A DNA stretch of 64,000 nt. Source: Hymenolepis diminuta. Its lineage: Eukaryota > Platyhelminthes > Cestoda > Cyclophyllidea > Hymenolepididae. Below the pieces are notes generated by a model that did no database searches, was not told the DNA's origin, and was given only the letters and a program-made list of their open reading frames with translations. Position numbers and translations under genes: made by a program. The stretch lies in NCBI GenBank assembly GCA_900708905.1, contig CAADRB010000017.1, forward strand, positions 1,405,657 through 1,469,656, read 5' to 3'. Numbering within the stretch: the first letter of the stretch is position 1; each line of letters opens with the position of its first letter. Positions 1 through 11,516 of this stretch are shown here, piece by piece.

Positions 1-2149
1 AGACGCTTGAAAATTCGGTCGAAACCACGACTCATCGTTTTAAAAACAAGAATTAAAAGATGAAGGATTGGTCACAAAAGCAGCAGATAAGAGGAAGTCT
101 GAGTATTAGTTTAAAATCTCTTCTTGTGGGGCACCAAAATATGAGAAAAGGAGGAGGAAAAAGAGGAGAAGAAAGGTATGCTGCGTGAGCATTTGTTATA
201 ATCACGACGCGGAATTACCGAATATCAACAAGTTACTTACAAACTAATACTCAGCAACGATCCACGAATTTCGTAAATATTGACAATTGTGTAAAATTTG
301 TAATAATCGATGATATATGTGTTGTACACATAAAAGTGTGACTTAAATATCTTTTGGATGAAAATATTCCTTTTTCTCCGACAACCCCCTCCAGAAGTCT
401 TTCGTCCTAACTAATGAAAGGTGGAAATTTTAGTGGGTTTCCTGGGAGGCTGCGAAAAAGCGTCTTGTTAATTGCTGCGTTGAGTTTTCGCATTATTTTC
501 CATTATTTACAAAAGATGGAGAGTCAAATGCAACCAAGGCGATATCCTGAAGCCCCGCTCCCAAGTTTGATGATGACACACCCAAATCTCGCCATTGACA
601 TCCACCGACTCTCTAAGCTCTGATGATAAATCCTGTCCACGGGACTTTCGGCGAAGATCGCCCAGGTAAACTGCTGTAACGGATGTAATAGTCTTTCTCG
701 CGCTCTCTCGCAGGTGAACTAATACGACCCTTCTAGTAACCAGTGGTGACTAACAAATTGCACGCTCACATGTTGATAAAAAACACAAGGTCTTGGAATC
801 GCCCTTTATCAGGACACAGGATGATGAAGGTCTTTCATTAATGGGAATTTTGCCACGATTGGCACAAATTGCCAGTCATCTAAAATCTGCACTGCTCTTC
901 GTTCACTAGACATTGGATCGAAATGTGAAGAAACTCCATCGATCATTAGGGGGAGATTGCATGTTTTCTTTTCAGCCAAATTGTCCTACCACTCCCTCTG
1001 ACTTGACTAATAATATAGCCCAGCTGGAGATTGCCTAATAGTACAGTAAGTTCCATAAGTGGCACAAGGAGCGCAACTGGACACACTGAGAGGTGTTGGG
1101 GAAATGTGATTAACAGAGAGAACAGAAGGCCATGCTTTGCTACAGATATTCAAAGAAGGTTATGCTCATTCACGCCATACTGGGTTCTTATATCTGAAAC
1201 ACCTCCGTTTATATTGGTCGGAGAAAAACTACCAGAGGGCATTGATCTGGTTGGTTGCGTTGATATGCGCATGTGCATATGCGTGCGTTTGTAGCACTTC
1301 GCGCAAAATCAAAGTGTGTTTAAATATTGAATATTACAACTGCCTTCATGCATCAATCTATTGCTATAGTGAACAGTCGTAGAAGATAGAAGGCACGACC
1401 ACAGGAGTGCCTGTGGGCAAAAATCTAACGGCGAGCTGCCGGTACACCCTCTTACCCTGCTAATAAGATGAGGAAAATGAGGAACTGATACTGATCGTGC
1501 CAATCGAAAAGCAATAAATCGATCATTAGCGGCACTACCAAAAATCTAGTTCTTCCTACAATACGGTGCAGGAAAGCGTCCCGCCATCAACTCCTATACC
1601 AATTAGTTTGTTTGAATAAAACAGCAATGGTGATACACTAATAGTACCAACTAATACCTCTATTATCCTCCAATATCAGAGTATACTGCATATTATTTAA
1701 AACTCGAGTTTCAAATCGCAGACACCTAGACACTCATCTAGATGCAATTTACGCAGATAGCGTGAAAAGAGTTAAGTGATCAAGTAAGTGTGTTTTAGAA
1801 TGCAGTCAGCACAAATCCGCACGGTAATCACAAATTTCAAAGTCAAAAATAAAACATTTCGATATTTATTCAGAGGCTATAAAAGTAATCAAGAAGATTA
1901 CATGTGAAATCATAAGGATCACTAATAAAATATGACTTCATTTCGTTTAATTTTATTCACCAGTTTTTCCAATTTGTGGCCCTGTGAGGATGTATGCAGA
2001 GCAGATGATGGTAGTATGATCGCACAGCGTAGAAGAAGAAAAGGTACGAGGTGCTGTAGATTTCATCAGGGGCTGAGCATGTGTAAACATTTTAAGGTAT
2101 AGTAATTGCCTTCCAAATTCGCAGCAGGCTAACGCTTGCGGACACAGAG
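1..2149. other. Region without a supportable gene
   Basis: Only short unrelated open frames on both strands, with no splice-linked coding pattern, RNA gene or clear repeat noticed. Confidence 0.5.
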
Positions 2150-3110
2150 CAATGGACAATGCAACAGAGAATGAGGATTCGAAAGTGATGAAGATGGTTG
2201 TCAGGGAATCAAGCCCTCAGATGGAGAAGAAGTCTAGCGAGCACGAGGAGGAAGGAACTCAATTCACCCCTTATGTTCGTTGCAATCAGTGTGTTTGCAT
2301 CGATATCATCGAGTATCTCATCGACAATGGAGTAAGCATGCAATGTCGGTAAAATGAATTCTGGTGTGTCAGGTAACATTACAATTTAAATAGTATCTGA
2401 ATGTTCTAAATGCTGTTGTGTTTAGAGGACTATTTCAAGGCTGTTGAAGCTCTCTCTCCCCGATCTTGCCTGATCCTACAATTGAACGAACAGATGAGCC
2501 TTATCTGTCATTCTCTCCTGACCTCTGTGTGGCGCAATAGCATTGAGGTGATCGGATGTTGTTGGAAGATGGCACGCATCATGACATCGGGGATTCTAAA
2601 TTATCACATTCCATTTTTGCCGCCATTGGCTGTGAGAACTTGAATATTGTCGATATTCTCATTGCTCATGAGGCAGACCTGGAGGTTCGAAACGAAGATG
2701 GCAATTCAACATTTACGATAGCTTAGTGGTTAGAAGATATAGATGCCGTAGGAAATCTTGTTTTAACAGGTATATCTGGTTATTAATGCACTTTAATTTC
2801 CTTTAAAAGTGCTGATGTGCAGACACAAAGTGGAGGGTGGAGTGTCTCGGTGTTGTCGATGGCGGAAGAAATAGAAGATGAAGAGGTCATTGAAATTATC
2901 GGGTGTGCTTTGGAGAAGGTTATTTGCCATAATGATGTCAGTGCAGCTATTGGAAACCACAAGAAATATTGCAGTAATTGTCTCGCCAGTCTATTCAACT
3001 GAGCCCCACATGTAGTCGGAAACGTGGTCTGAAGTTGGAATTTATGAAGGAGGAAGTTGCAAGACGCTGCTTGAAAGTTGCTCTAGAGGTGATCGTATTA
3101 TTGTTCCACA
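2150..3110 (+). pseudogene. Ankyrin-repeat gene remnant
   Basis: Separate plus-strand frames show ankyrin-like text: DIIEYLIDNGVS (about 2305-2340), then AAIGCENLNIVDILIAHEAD and LEVRNEDGNSTF (about 2620-2720), then GADVQTQSGGWSVSVLSMAE and EVIEIIGCALEK (about 2815-2920). An in-frame TAG follows FTIA near 2730, and the apparent intron between 2768 and 2810 joins one base out of frame. These breaks suggest a pseudogene; an unusual gene with alternative splicing is less likely. Confidence 0.5.
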
Positions 3111-3127
3111 GTTTCAAAAGTTCTTTC

Positions 3128-3160
3128 GTGTGTGTGCGTGTGTGTGTGTGTTTGTGTGGG
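3128..3160. repeat. GT-rich microsatellite
   Basis: A run of GTGTGTGCGTGTGTGTGTGT with one GC and one TT interruption. Confidence 0.85.
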
Positions 3161-3289
3161 AGAAATTGTTAAATGAGAAATCAATTAGATTCTCTCCCTC
3201 GGGTTGGTGGTAAACAGAAGCACTGCGCAAGTTTGCCGATTGGAAACCACTGCGAGTCCTATTAAAACGAACAACACGTTGACAATGAC

Positions 3290-3460
3290 CAAACCGCCTC
3301 GTTTCACAACATTAACTTTGCACGTTTATTTTGTACTTCGTTTGGCATTCAAAGGCCACTGGCTTGAAAACTCCTTCCACGAGGAATACTTTCATTGGTC
3401 GTGGAATTCCAGAAATGGTGAAAGAAAGTTTTTACCAATGATATTCGTAATGTCAAAGGT
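3290..3460 (+). repeat. Left arm of a diverged inverted duplication
   Basis: The plus strand here resembles the minus strand at 4035-4190. Conceptual translations show it: FVLRLAFKGHWLENSFHEEY here against FTLHLTFKRHPPENASHDQY there. About 600 bp separate the arms. Confidence 0.6.
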
Positions 3461-4034
3461 GAGTTCCTCTATCATTATTCTTATGGCAGTGAACAAAACA
3501 TTTGATATGCCTTTATTTCTTGTAATAATACACCACCGTATGTTCATTGCTAGAGAGCACTAATCCACCATTAGGTACCTTCCATTTAAACGCTTTCCCT
3601 ATCAGATCGTTTAAGATTTCATCAGCATCTCTTTATATTATTAATTAAATGGTAATGATGTCGTGTTATGGCCTCTTAAAATAGGTCAGTTTTAAAAGTC
3701 ATAGAGTGACACTTCCCAAAGCGACCAATGCGGCATTTGTTTGAAGAATATACAGTAAATTATAATATCTCACATGAAATGTATGTATATAAAGTTGAAA
3801 AGTGTCCCAAGCTTGACTTGAAAGCACGACTGAGGAGGGGAAAATACGAGCTTCGGACGCGCATTCATGAGACGATGCCAGTGGCCTCCTTTGTCCTACT
3901 TGAGGAAACATTAGAAATTGGCATTCCAACTGAAGACGTTTTTGTAGGAAAGCGGTTCTTCCGTGGGTGCAAGGTAGAAAAAGGGCCCCTTCAAACCATG
4001 CGTCCTAAGAGAAAACACAGCGGGTTCCCCTCCG

Positions 4035-4190
4035 ATATTATAAATGAAGTTGATGAGCACCTGTCCTTCACAATTTCTCGACCTCCGCGACCAACAGAAG
4101 TATTGATCGTGGGAGGCATTTTCAGGCGGGTGGCGTTTAAATGTTAGATGAAGTGTGAAATAAATGTGAGTTAACTTTGTTATGTTTAAC
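4035..4190 (-). repeat. Right arm of the diverged inverted duplication
   Basis: Partner of 3290-3460 in opposite orientation. On the plus strand it overlaps the end of an unrecognised 139-codon open frame (3728-4147), which closes just before an AATAAA (4158-4163). A retroposed 3' gene end is possible; no family is recognised. Confidence 0.55.
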
Positions 4191-4931
4191 TTAAGCAAAT
4201 TCTTTGATAGAGATGTGAATGGTGGTACCTAGTGAAATTATGCTTTCTTAGCAAAGTGGTATCAACAAATACGTCCTTCTTCGCAAAGTGGGTGCGGATT
4301 CTTTCAATTCTCTAGCACTGTGCTGGAGTCGCGATGGAATTATGGACGAAATGGCAATGGAGTGGTTCTAAATTAAACCGGATGCATCAAGAAAGGTGAC
4401 TGGAACAACGTGAGGTGATTTTGATGACAACGGCAAGTGACACTATGTCTCCGATGAAGACATTTATGAAAGCAAACAACTGTATAATACAATGCATCTT
4501 CTCATCAATTGAGCATTCCCGGGAACACCATTTAATTTATATTGTAAAAGTACAAATGAGTTGTTGCAAACATGAGAATTTGAGAAGTGTACCCTAGTAT
4601 CATTTGATTTTTCTCACTTTTGAGTTTTGCATAAAATTAGACATTATCAAACAGAAAGCGGGGCAAATTAAGGAACAGTTCTTGAATGACTTCATATGCT
4701 TGTACTTCTGCTCTCTTAATTACATCATCATATATGATTATTATCTTAAATAAATTGGGATGGAACGGTTGTTTAGATTACCATCCCTATAACTCTGCGC
4801 CTACTGCAGGAAAACTCCAGCGACCTTCGATTCTACAGCACCGAATATCACCATGGTAAATTATCGTTTAGCATCAAATTTTGATGTTTTCCCATATTCT
4901 GCGGTACCAAGATGATAATCACATTATAGCG

Positions 4932-5090
4932 TCCTCATCATTAGCGCAGCGGTGCACAGTCAGAAAGCAGGGGTTCAATGCACATCAAAACACATCCGGT
5001 GAGCGGAGTGGCCAACACAATTGACTAAGTCTGGTTATTAAAGGAGACCGTAGAGTTCATGTTTCTCACCAGAGAGGCTCTATGGGACTG
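4932..5090 (+). repeat. tRNA-derived SINE-like repeat, family S2, copy 1
   Basis: It has a box-A-like TTAGCGCAGCGG and a box-B-like GGGTTCAATGC, followed by GAGCGGAGTGGCCAAC, TTGACTAAGTCT and CACCAGAGAGGCTCTATG. The tail aligns with the copy at 51850-52010. It is not a functional tRNA because no cloverleaf closes. Confidence 0.55.
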
Positions 5091-8039
5091 CCTTAATACC
5101 CAAGATGAGTGATAGAACGTGCCTTGCTGAGTGGGCTTGGCAGCTACAAAAGTGATGCAAATCGGTTGCATAAGGTACTTAGTGTGGATGTTCAACCGCC
5201 TCGCTTTTGCATTTAGCCACTTAACAGTGTTGGTACGACAGCTTGAAGTATGACCCGCTAATCAAGTGTCGCGGCAAACCATAAATATATAAATACTCCT
5301 CTGCTATGTTGAAGAGGTGAATGTATTGTGAGGGCACGATTAACCATCCATCCTCAATCTAAGCGCTCAATAACATTTTATGCTCAGAAGACATTAACCA
5401 TTGCTTACTAATCTAGAGAACAGGTTCTGAAGTTCGAAATTTGGAATGCTATTGTCGAAATATTTAATTAACGAAACCTCCTAATCAAAAACGGAGAATC
5501 GGAATAATACTTGAATACAAGTTAAAAAGGATTATTGATGCCGTGATATTTATAACCCCTCTCAACTCCCTCTTTTAACCACTCTACTGCTTTGTAATAA
5601 AACACTTCTACTTTTTTCAAAACAGGTATCCACTCGGTATTCACAACATTTACCGCATCTTTAATTAGTGCAAAGGTAGTAAATGTATGCTAATACAGCA
5701 GAATTGATAGTGCCGTGTGTGTTTGTTTTCCGCCTTCCTGGTACTTAAATGATGCATGACTACAACTTTAGGGATATAAGCACTTGGTTGCAGAAGCTAT
5801 ATCCCAACCTGTGGTGTTGTATACTACCATGAAGAAGGTGAGAAATTAGATTTGATTGAAGGCTACCAAAAGGGTAATCTGCAGGACTGCAGATTAATCT
5901 ACTAATTTGCATTTAATTTGTCGAGTTTATGACTGGATAGATTGCACTTAGGAGACTGGCCACCATCCTATAGGTGGCACCTCCTCAATGATTTGTCCGC
6001 ATATTTACAAGTTCTACACAACTCCATTATATCATCATCACTCTATCTCGCCCTCGCCCGGTTTGGATGGAAGGTTAGAGCTAGGGCGGTCACTGGTTAG
6101 CGACACAAGTGTTAAAGTAGCAGTCTCCATTCTTGTTCTCAATAATTTCACATTTCCAATAAAGAGGGATTTCGAAAAGATATGTCAATTGAAATACAAC
6201 TTCAAGTCCTTATATTAAATAGATATCAGTGAGTCAGGTCAGTCAGGTCAGTCAGACCTGTCAGTGCGAGTCATTCTAAACACGATACCTGCATAAACAA
6301 TTAACAACAAACAAGATTGTCTGTACCTCGAAATAAAATATAGCGAAATGTGCTCGCCTAAATGCAAATCTTGTTCCTGAGTAAATATGGCAGCACTCTT
6401 AAAACAATGAACGATTAAATTAGGAGATGTATCGTTGAATCTATTTGCCTGTTCATTGAGCCCTTAGATATACGTGTGTACTTAATAGCTAAGAGGACTA
6501 CTATGACCGTTTTCTACAGGTTGATTGAAAACCAGTTACGTTAAAAGATCCCTAGATGTTCAACTATTAAAGAACGTGCCAGGTTACTGGCGCACAACAA
6601 AGTCAGAAACCAATTGTTGGAGTGCGAAATTTGTGGTAAATCATTAGAGATCGATGCAATGACCATCAAGAACTGTCATGTAAAACAAAAGACCACAGGT
6701 TCTTGAAAGGAGTACCTAGGAGTTGACTGGGAAACAACAAACGCCTATACAAATTTAATTTTAAACGGTGAAGTCCATATACGTTTTTTCCTCATGCTAT
6801 TCCCTCAAAAATTATATCCAATTATATCATTTTTTGCTCCATTTGTAAAAGTGGAGTATAAACATATACTTAAAATACTGGTAATTTTAACGTTAATTTT
6901 ATGCGGTTTTAACAGTCTATTCAGCTTTCAAGCACTTGTGTTTTCATTAATTTGAAGGTGATTAAAACTTCTCACACATAACTGGAACACTTACAATATT
7001 AAACTACTCTTTCTAAAGCCCCATCCTAAAGTCATTTAACCGCCAGCCCTAATCCACTCAAACTTGGAAGTCGTAAAAGAAATTGAAAATATCTACTAAG
7101 AGCGTACGCGTGTGCGACTATTTATCCGAAATTTAACTGACAGTTTATAAACAAAATGGAAATTACTGGAATGCACTATAGGTTCTCTGTAAGCCACCAA
7201 GCACGTTGCTACTGAGTAATTGGAAGTAAATTAAAGTAGCAACATCCCTCGCCGTTGCGGAGACACTTGTCTGACAGCAGACCAATATGAGTGGAAAATG
7301 AAACAATGCGAAGATTAGATCTAAGATATACTCAACTACAATTCTTGCTGTTCGAGACAGAAGTAGTCATTATGTCGAGAAAGTTACTTCCTCTCTTATA
7401 CTTTAATCGTGATGAATCCATCGTTTCATCCTTCTTGCTTTTTTAGAACTCCATCCTTCTCATTCTGCTTTGCCCTTATATGGACCACCCTTCCTGCATC
7501 TACATTTTAGATAGAGAATGGAGAAAATGTTATCGAATAGAGAGACTACCTCAAATATAATGAGTGAAACATCTGAAGATCAACAATCAAAAACGAAGAG
7601 GACAAAAAAATTGCACTCTGCGTAAACAAAATATTAAATTTACCAAACAAGAGCAATCTATTAACATAAGTAACCATCACAAATGAAGCAAAGAGAACTT
7701 TAAAAAGGATGGAAAGCATAAAAATTAACGTATAAACAAGGGATAGATTGCTTCTCAAATTCCTTAAATTTCACGAATGAAACATTGAAAAGCCGGTTGA
7801 ATTTTCCTAAACCAAGACCCAGCCTAGAAGGCAAAATTTCTATTTTTTACAAATAATTTATTGGATTATTTTTTACCTAAAATCTTTCATTTGTATTCAT
7901 CCTCTAAAATGAATCATAGGAGCTCATCTTCCAAGAAACTAAAAACCCAGGTAGCAATTTACTTTCTTGTAAAAATTAAGATCATATTACACAAGTGACA
8001 ATTACATTAAGGGAACCGTTGACAACATTTCAACAGGAT
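5091..8039. other. Non-coding AT-rich region
   Basis: No open frame with recognisable sequence. It holds the short tandem repeat at 6232-6268 and otherwise nothing I can name. Confidence 0.5.
6232..6268. repeat. Short tandem repeat of GTCAGGTCA type
   Basis: GTCAGGTCAGTCAGGTCAGT is followed by CAGACCTGTCAG; the last part is a partial inverse of the repeat unit, so the tract can also fold. Confidence 0.75.
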
Positions 8040-8240
8040 AGAAGGGTGAACAACACTTGACTTGCTTACAGAAAAATTTCCTGAAACCACTCTTACGAGA
8101 AGCTCGCATTCTGCTTCTCCTCTTGTTGATCAGAATTAACCAATGCGGTTGTTCATCCATAACACTAAACGTGAAAAATAGATCTCGTGACCTCCGACTT
8201 AGCAGACGTGCACGCTGACCACTACACCACTAGAGAACAA
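8040..8240 (-). repeat. tRNA-derived SINE-like repeat, family S1, copy 1
   Basis: On the minus strand the head reads GTGTAGTGGTCAGCG (box-A-like) and, 20 bp on, GGTCACGAGATC (box-B-like). The body has the shared plus-strand core CAGAATTAACCAATGCGGTT at 8131-8150. It also forms part of the first unit of the tandem duplication 8040-9450. Confidence 0.6.
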
Positions 8241-8764
8241 TGATAAGTAAATACCTTCCAACCCTCACCTCGGATTGAAGTAAATCATTCTGGAGTTTTT
8301 TTTTCAATTTTTCACTCACCAATATTAACTGTCGATTGATTAAGGAAAATAAACGGAATCTCGATGAACAGCACTTAGACAGGACCAAAACACATAATTC
8401 AAAAAATTATACTGCTTAGAACAGCGGAAATAAAATCGGAATTGATGGCACTAATTCACAAACCCAGTGAAAGTTCATGAGAATACATACCGGTTTCATT
8501 GTAGTGAACATGCTTGTCTGTCATTTAAAATTTTTCAATATGGAGACCTACTTTCGTATGATCGAAATGATCAGACGATGGTCGATAAAGAACAAACAGA
8601 ATGTGAGTTTCTCAATCAGATACTCCATGATATCATCTCAAATATCTATAAAATGTCTTTCAAGGACAGTGAAAACAACCATCTTTATTTTACCAATGTT
8701 TACATTCAAGATGCAAGAAATATTTAGCTGCGAAGTGGACATTAGAGTGAAAGGGGAGCACTCT

Positions 8765-8910
8765 GAAGCCGGTCTCTTGAGAAACTCATTCTACCACACG
8801 TCTTGTCGACCAGATTTAATCAGTGCGACTGTTTATACGTGTCAGTAGAATGGCTCAATCTCGTGATTTAGCAGACGTGTACACTGACCTCTGCCTAACC
8901 CACTCACAAT
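8765..8910 (-). repeat. SINE-like repeat, family S1, copy 2
   Basis: The plus strand contains CCAGATTTAATCAGTGCGAC (8811-8830) and ATCTCGTGATTTAGCAGACG, matching copy 1 at the same spacing. It sits at the start of the second unit of the tandem duplication. Confidence 0.55.
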
Positions 8911-9450
8911 AAACAAATATTTTCCCCGAATTTAAGGACCCTGAAGTTTTACTAATGGGCAGTTCGTATCATATAACCCTCTAGCCGACATGTCCCAGCC
9001 AGTGGTTTAGTATTTCTAAAAGATATTCACACATAGTACAAAAAGCCAGCTTTAAGGTGGCAAAATAAGCCGAAGCCTGATTTACAAAACTTAGGCAGGA
9101 CTTAAACACGTGATTGTATATATCATATTGCGGATGACAGCAGAAATAATAACGGGATAGATGACAATAATCCAATTGTAGTTTACGTCAACACATATCT
9201 GTACCATTGCAGCCAATATGCTTGTCTGCTGTGTAAAAATAATGGGGGATAGAGACCTCGAACGGGAAAAATCCAATATACGGTTAATCCTGATCGAGAT
9301 AAAGACGTCATAATGCAAGTTACTCAGTCAGAGACTCCACAATACAATCTCCCTTTCCATGATTAGTTAGGGTTGTCCTTCAAAGTCTATGAAAATAATT
9401 ACCTTTTTTGTATCAAAATTTTGTATTCAGGATACAAGGAGAGAGTAACT

Positions 9451-10245
9451 ATAAGTCACATTAAATAAGCAGGATGAATCCTCTGGGATATTTAAAGACT
9501 ACAAACATGGACATTTAACATTTCCTTCAAAACTGATTAGTTAGGACCCGCATTTCATCCGCTAGGCCGGAGCAAAGGTCCAATGGGTATCTGCAAGTCA
9601 GGGGTCACGAGTCTGATGAACGCGGAAGCCAATCATACTGACAATAATTTAAAGTTTCCCACAATAGTGGCTCAAAGATACTTATCCTCTATCAAGTTAA
9701 TTGTTGTAGCACTTATAAAAGACTTGGCAAGCTCGAAAATACCTGGGATCTGCACCAGCAATGCCTTGTCTTATAAAATAATTAGCCGCCAAAGTAGCCA
9801 CAATCCTCCTAACCCAATAATAACGCGGGATTAGACAAACTTCCACAATTTATAAAAATTATGCAAAGTAACGACGCAAACTTGTATAAATAATTAGCAG
9901 TAAATTTTGATTTAATTTTTCTTGGGTAAAGGCCATTCAATTTGTCCGACGTCGTATTATCACTTGTTTTACAAATGCGTCCTAATTCACTTATAAATCA
10001 TCACCCGAATTCTCATAAACGTGCAAGGTGGTAACATTGATCCCATCTTTAAGGTAACGGGGCGGTACATATTGTCGTAATAAAACAATACAAAAGCAAT
10101 GGAAGAGAAAAACAAAGTAAAATACAAAGACCTTTCATTCACAAACACTCATGCGCTGTTAACATGTAATAGCAATCATCTATCAAAACAACTTGAAAGC
10201 AGTAGCAGCCGGGAATGTCGTTGCTCCAAAGTCCCACACCACCTA
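9451..10245. other. Downstream flank of the LARP6-like gene
   Basis: Contains an unrecognised 83-codon frame (9583-9834) without motifs. No canonical AATAAA was seen on the minus strand for the LARP6-like transcript; a variant signal is likely. Confidence 0.4.
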
Positions 10246-11516
10246 CTAAGGTGATTTAGTGGGAGGACCCATGAAAGCAATGGCATCATCAAACATGAGA
10301 AGATTCGTGGACTTTCGAGAATCATCAATGGACGGAGCTGGTACTTTGGGTGGCCGTGGTGGATCAACCATTCCAGCAACTGGAGAGGGGGCAGTAGGGG
10401 TGAAAAATAGTTCCCCTTCTTCCTCCGTACCTCCACCGATATTTTTGGGGGTCTTATTTGCTGTTGGTGTTGCTGGAACGTTTGAAGTCCCCTGAATATT
10501 CAGCCTTTCCAGACGCAAGGACTCCCTCCAGGTAGAATCAAAGCCGACACAATCTTCTGTAGCCGGAGAAACTGGATCTCTAATCAGTTGAACCCTCACA
10601 TCACTATATTTTGACTTTAACGAGATCTGGGGTCGATGAGTTGCTCCATTAGTAGTATTATTGGCAGTGGCGGGGGATGCATATTGGAAGTTTTCTTTCT
10701 TAGTAGATTTAATCTTTACTTGACAGAGAGTGGAAAAAGTGTCAGGAAAGAGGGTTTGGGTCAAAGGAAGAGCTTTCATAGCTGCTTCCTTTGTATCAAA
10801 TTCGACGACGGCACACTTTTCTTTCCCGAGATAACCCAGATGATTTGCAGTTTTAATAAGATCAGAAGGGATCGGCCTATTCGTATCAATGATACGCACC
10901 AAAGTAACGCATAAATCATTAGCCTAAATAACAAACAGAAATGACAAAACCAACTGACACAATATACCTTAAAGAATTTTGCGATCTGACTTATTGTAAC
11001 AAGTTCATTCGGTTTGAAATGAGTAATGAGCACCGACCTTTGGTAGACCGATCTATCCCATTCAGGCAATGGATTTCGACGTCGAATTCGAGTTCCTGGG
11101 GCAAAAGTAATCTAATAACAAATAACTTACCATCTTCAGAAACTTCCAATTGCTCAGATCTTCGAAGCACTTTGCGAATGAGGTCTTCATCCGAAGTCAG
11201 CATTTGCACACGTCTGAATGCAGCAACTGTAGAGAGTTTCACCCAACCCTCTTTATTAGATTTAACAGCCTTCAATATGTATTGATCTTTCAAGATGTTT
11301 GCATCCGAGAAATAGAATTCGATTTGTTTCAAAATTTTATATTCCAGGGCACTGTGATTGTGTTTTAAGGTAGATGATTCAACTTTACTTGTAGGTTCGG
11401 TGGAAAATGTTATCTGTACATTACTTGAGTTATCCTCTTTTAAAACTTCTAAGAAAGAATAAATCCTACGCGAACGACAAACCTGCATCCGCCATGGCCA
11501 TGATTTCCTGGGCCAT
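10246..11516 (-). CDS. LARP6: La-related protein, LARP6-like (La motif plus RRM)
   Basis: RNA-binding protein; in animals LARP6 binds structured or 3'-end RNA elements and affects mRNA translation. Exons, 5' to 3' on the minus strand: 11516-11483, 11448-11131, 11095-10968, 10923-10246, giving 385 residues; introns are 34, 35 and 44 nt. The start is the ATG at 11516-11514, just inside an upstream in-frame stop. La motif (about 45-120): LKQIEFYFSDANILKDQYIL, EGWVKLSTVAAFRRV, then VSEDGTRIRRRNPLPEWD across the second intron, which fixes that splice. RRM (about 130-205): VLITHF, VRIIDTNRPIPSDL and KEKCAVVEFDTKEAAMKAL, closest to LARP6. The C-terminal half is Pro/Thr/Ser-rich with no domain I recognise. 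Human LARP6 is longer (about 490). The gene is divergent from the UBR gene. LARP7 or La itself fit the RRM less well. Confidence 0.82.

Larger units (their letters stand above)
8040..9450. repeat. Diverged tandem duplication, two units of about 0.7 kb
   Basis: Unit 1 (about 8040-8735) and unit 2 (about 8765-9450) align in order: SINE-like start, then ACTTAGACAGGACC against ACTTAGGCAGGACT, ACAGCGGAAATAA against ACAGCAGAAATAA, AACATGCTTGTCTG against AATATGCTTGTCTG, and ATTCAAGATGCAAG against ATTCAGGATACAAG. Open frames inside are not conserved between units, so I do not call a gene. Confidence 0.6.

Noticed and set aside
3728..4147. 139-codon plus-strand frame as a real gene
   Set aside because: No family recognised and its 3' third is part of the inverted repeat; support is too weak.
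4932..5090. Functional tRNA gene
   Set aside because: Only box-like motifs are present; no acceptor stem or anticodon arm pairs up.
8467..8848. Overlapping frames in the first tandem unit as genes
   Set aside because: The equivalent frame in the second unit is interrupted by stops, so there is no sign of protein conservation.
10991..11488. A separate 165-residue La-motif protein on the minus strand
   Set aside because: Its ends read through the 34- and 35-nt introns of the LARP6-like gene; splicing gives one continuous La motif plus RRM protein.
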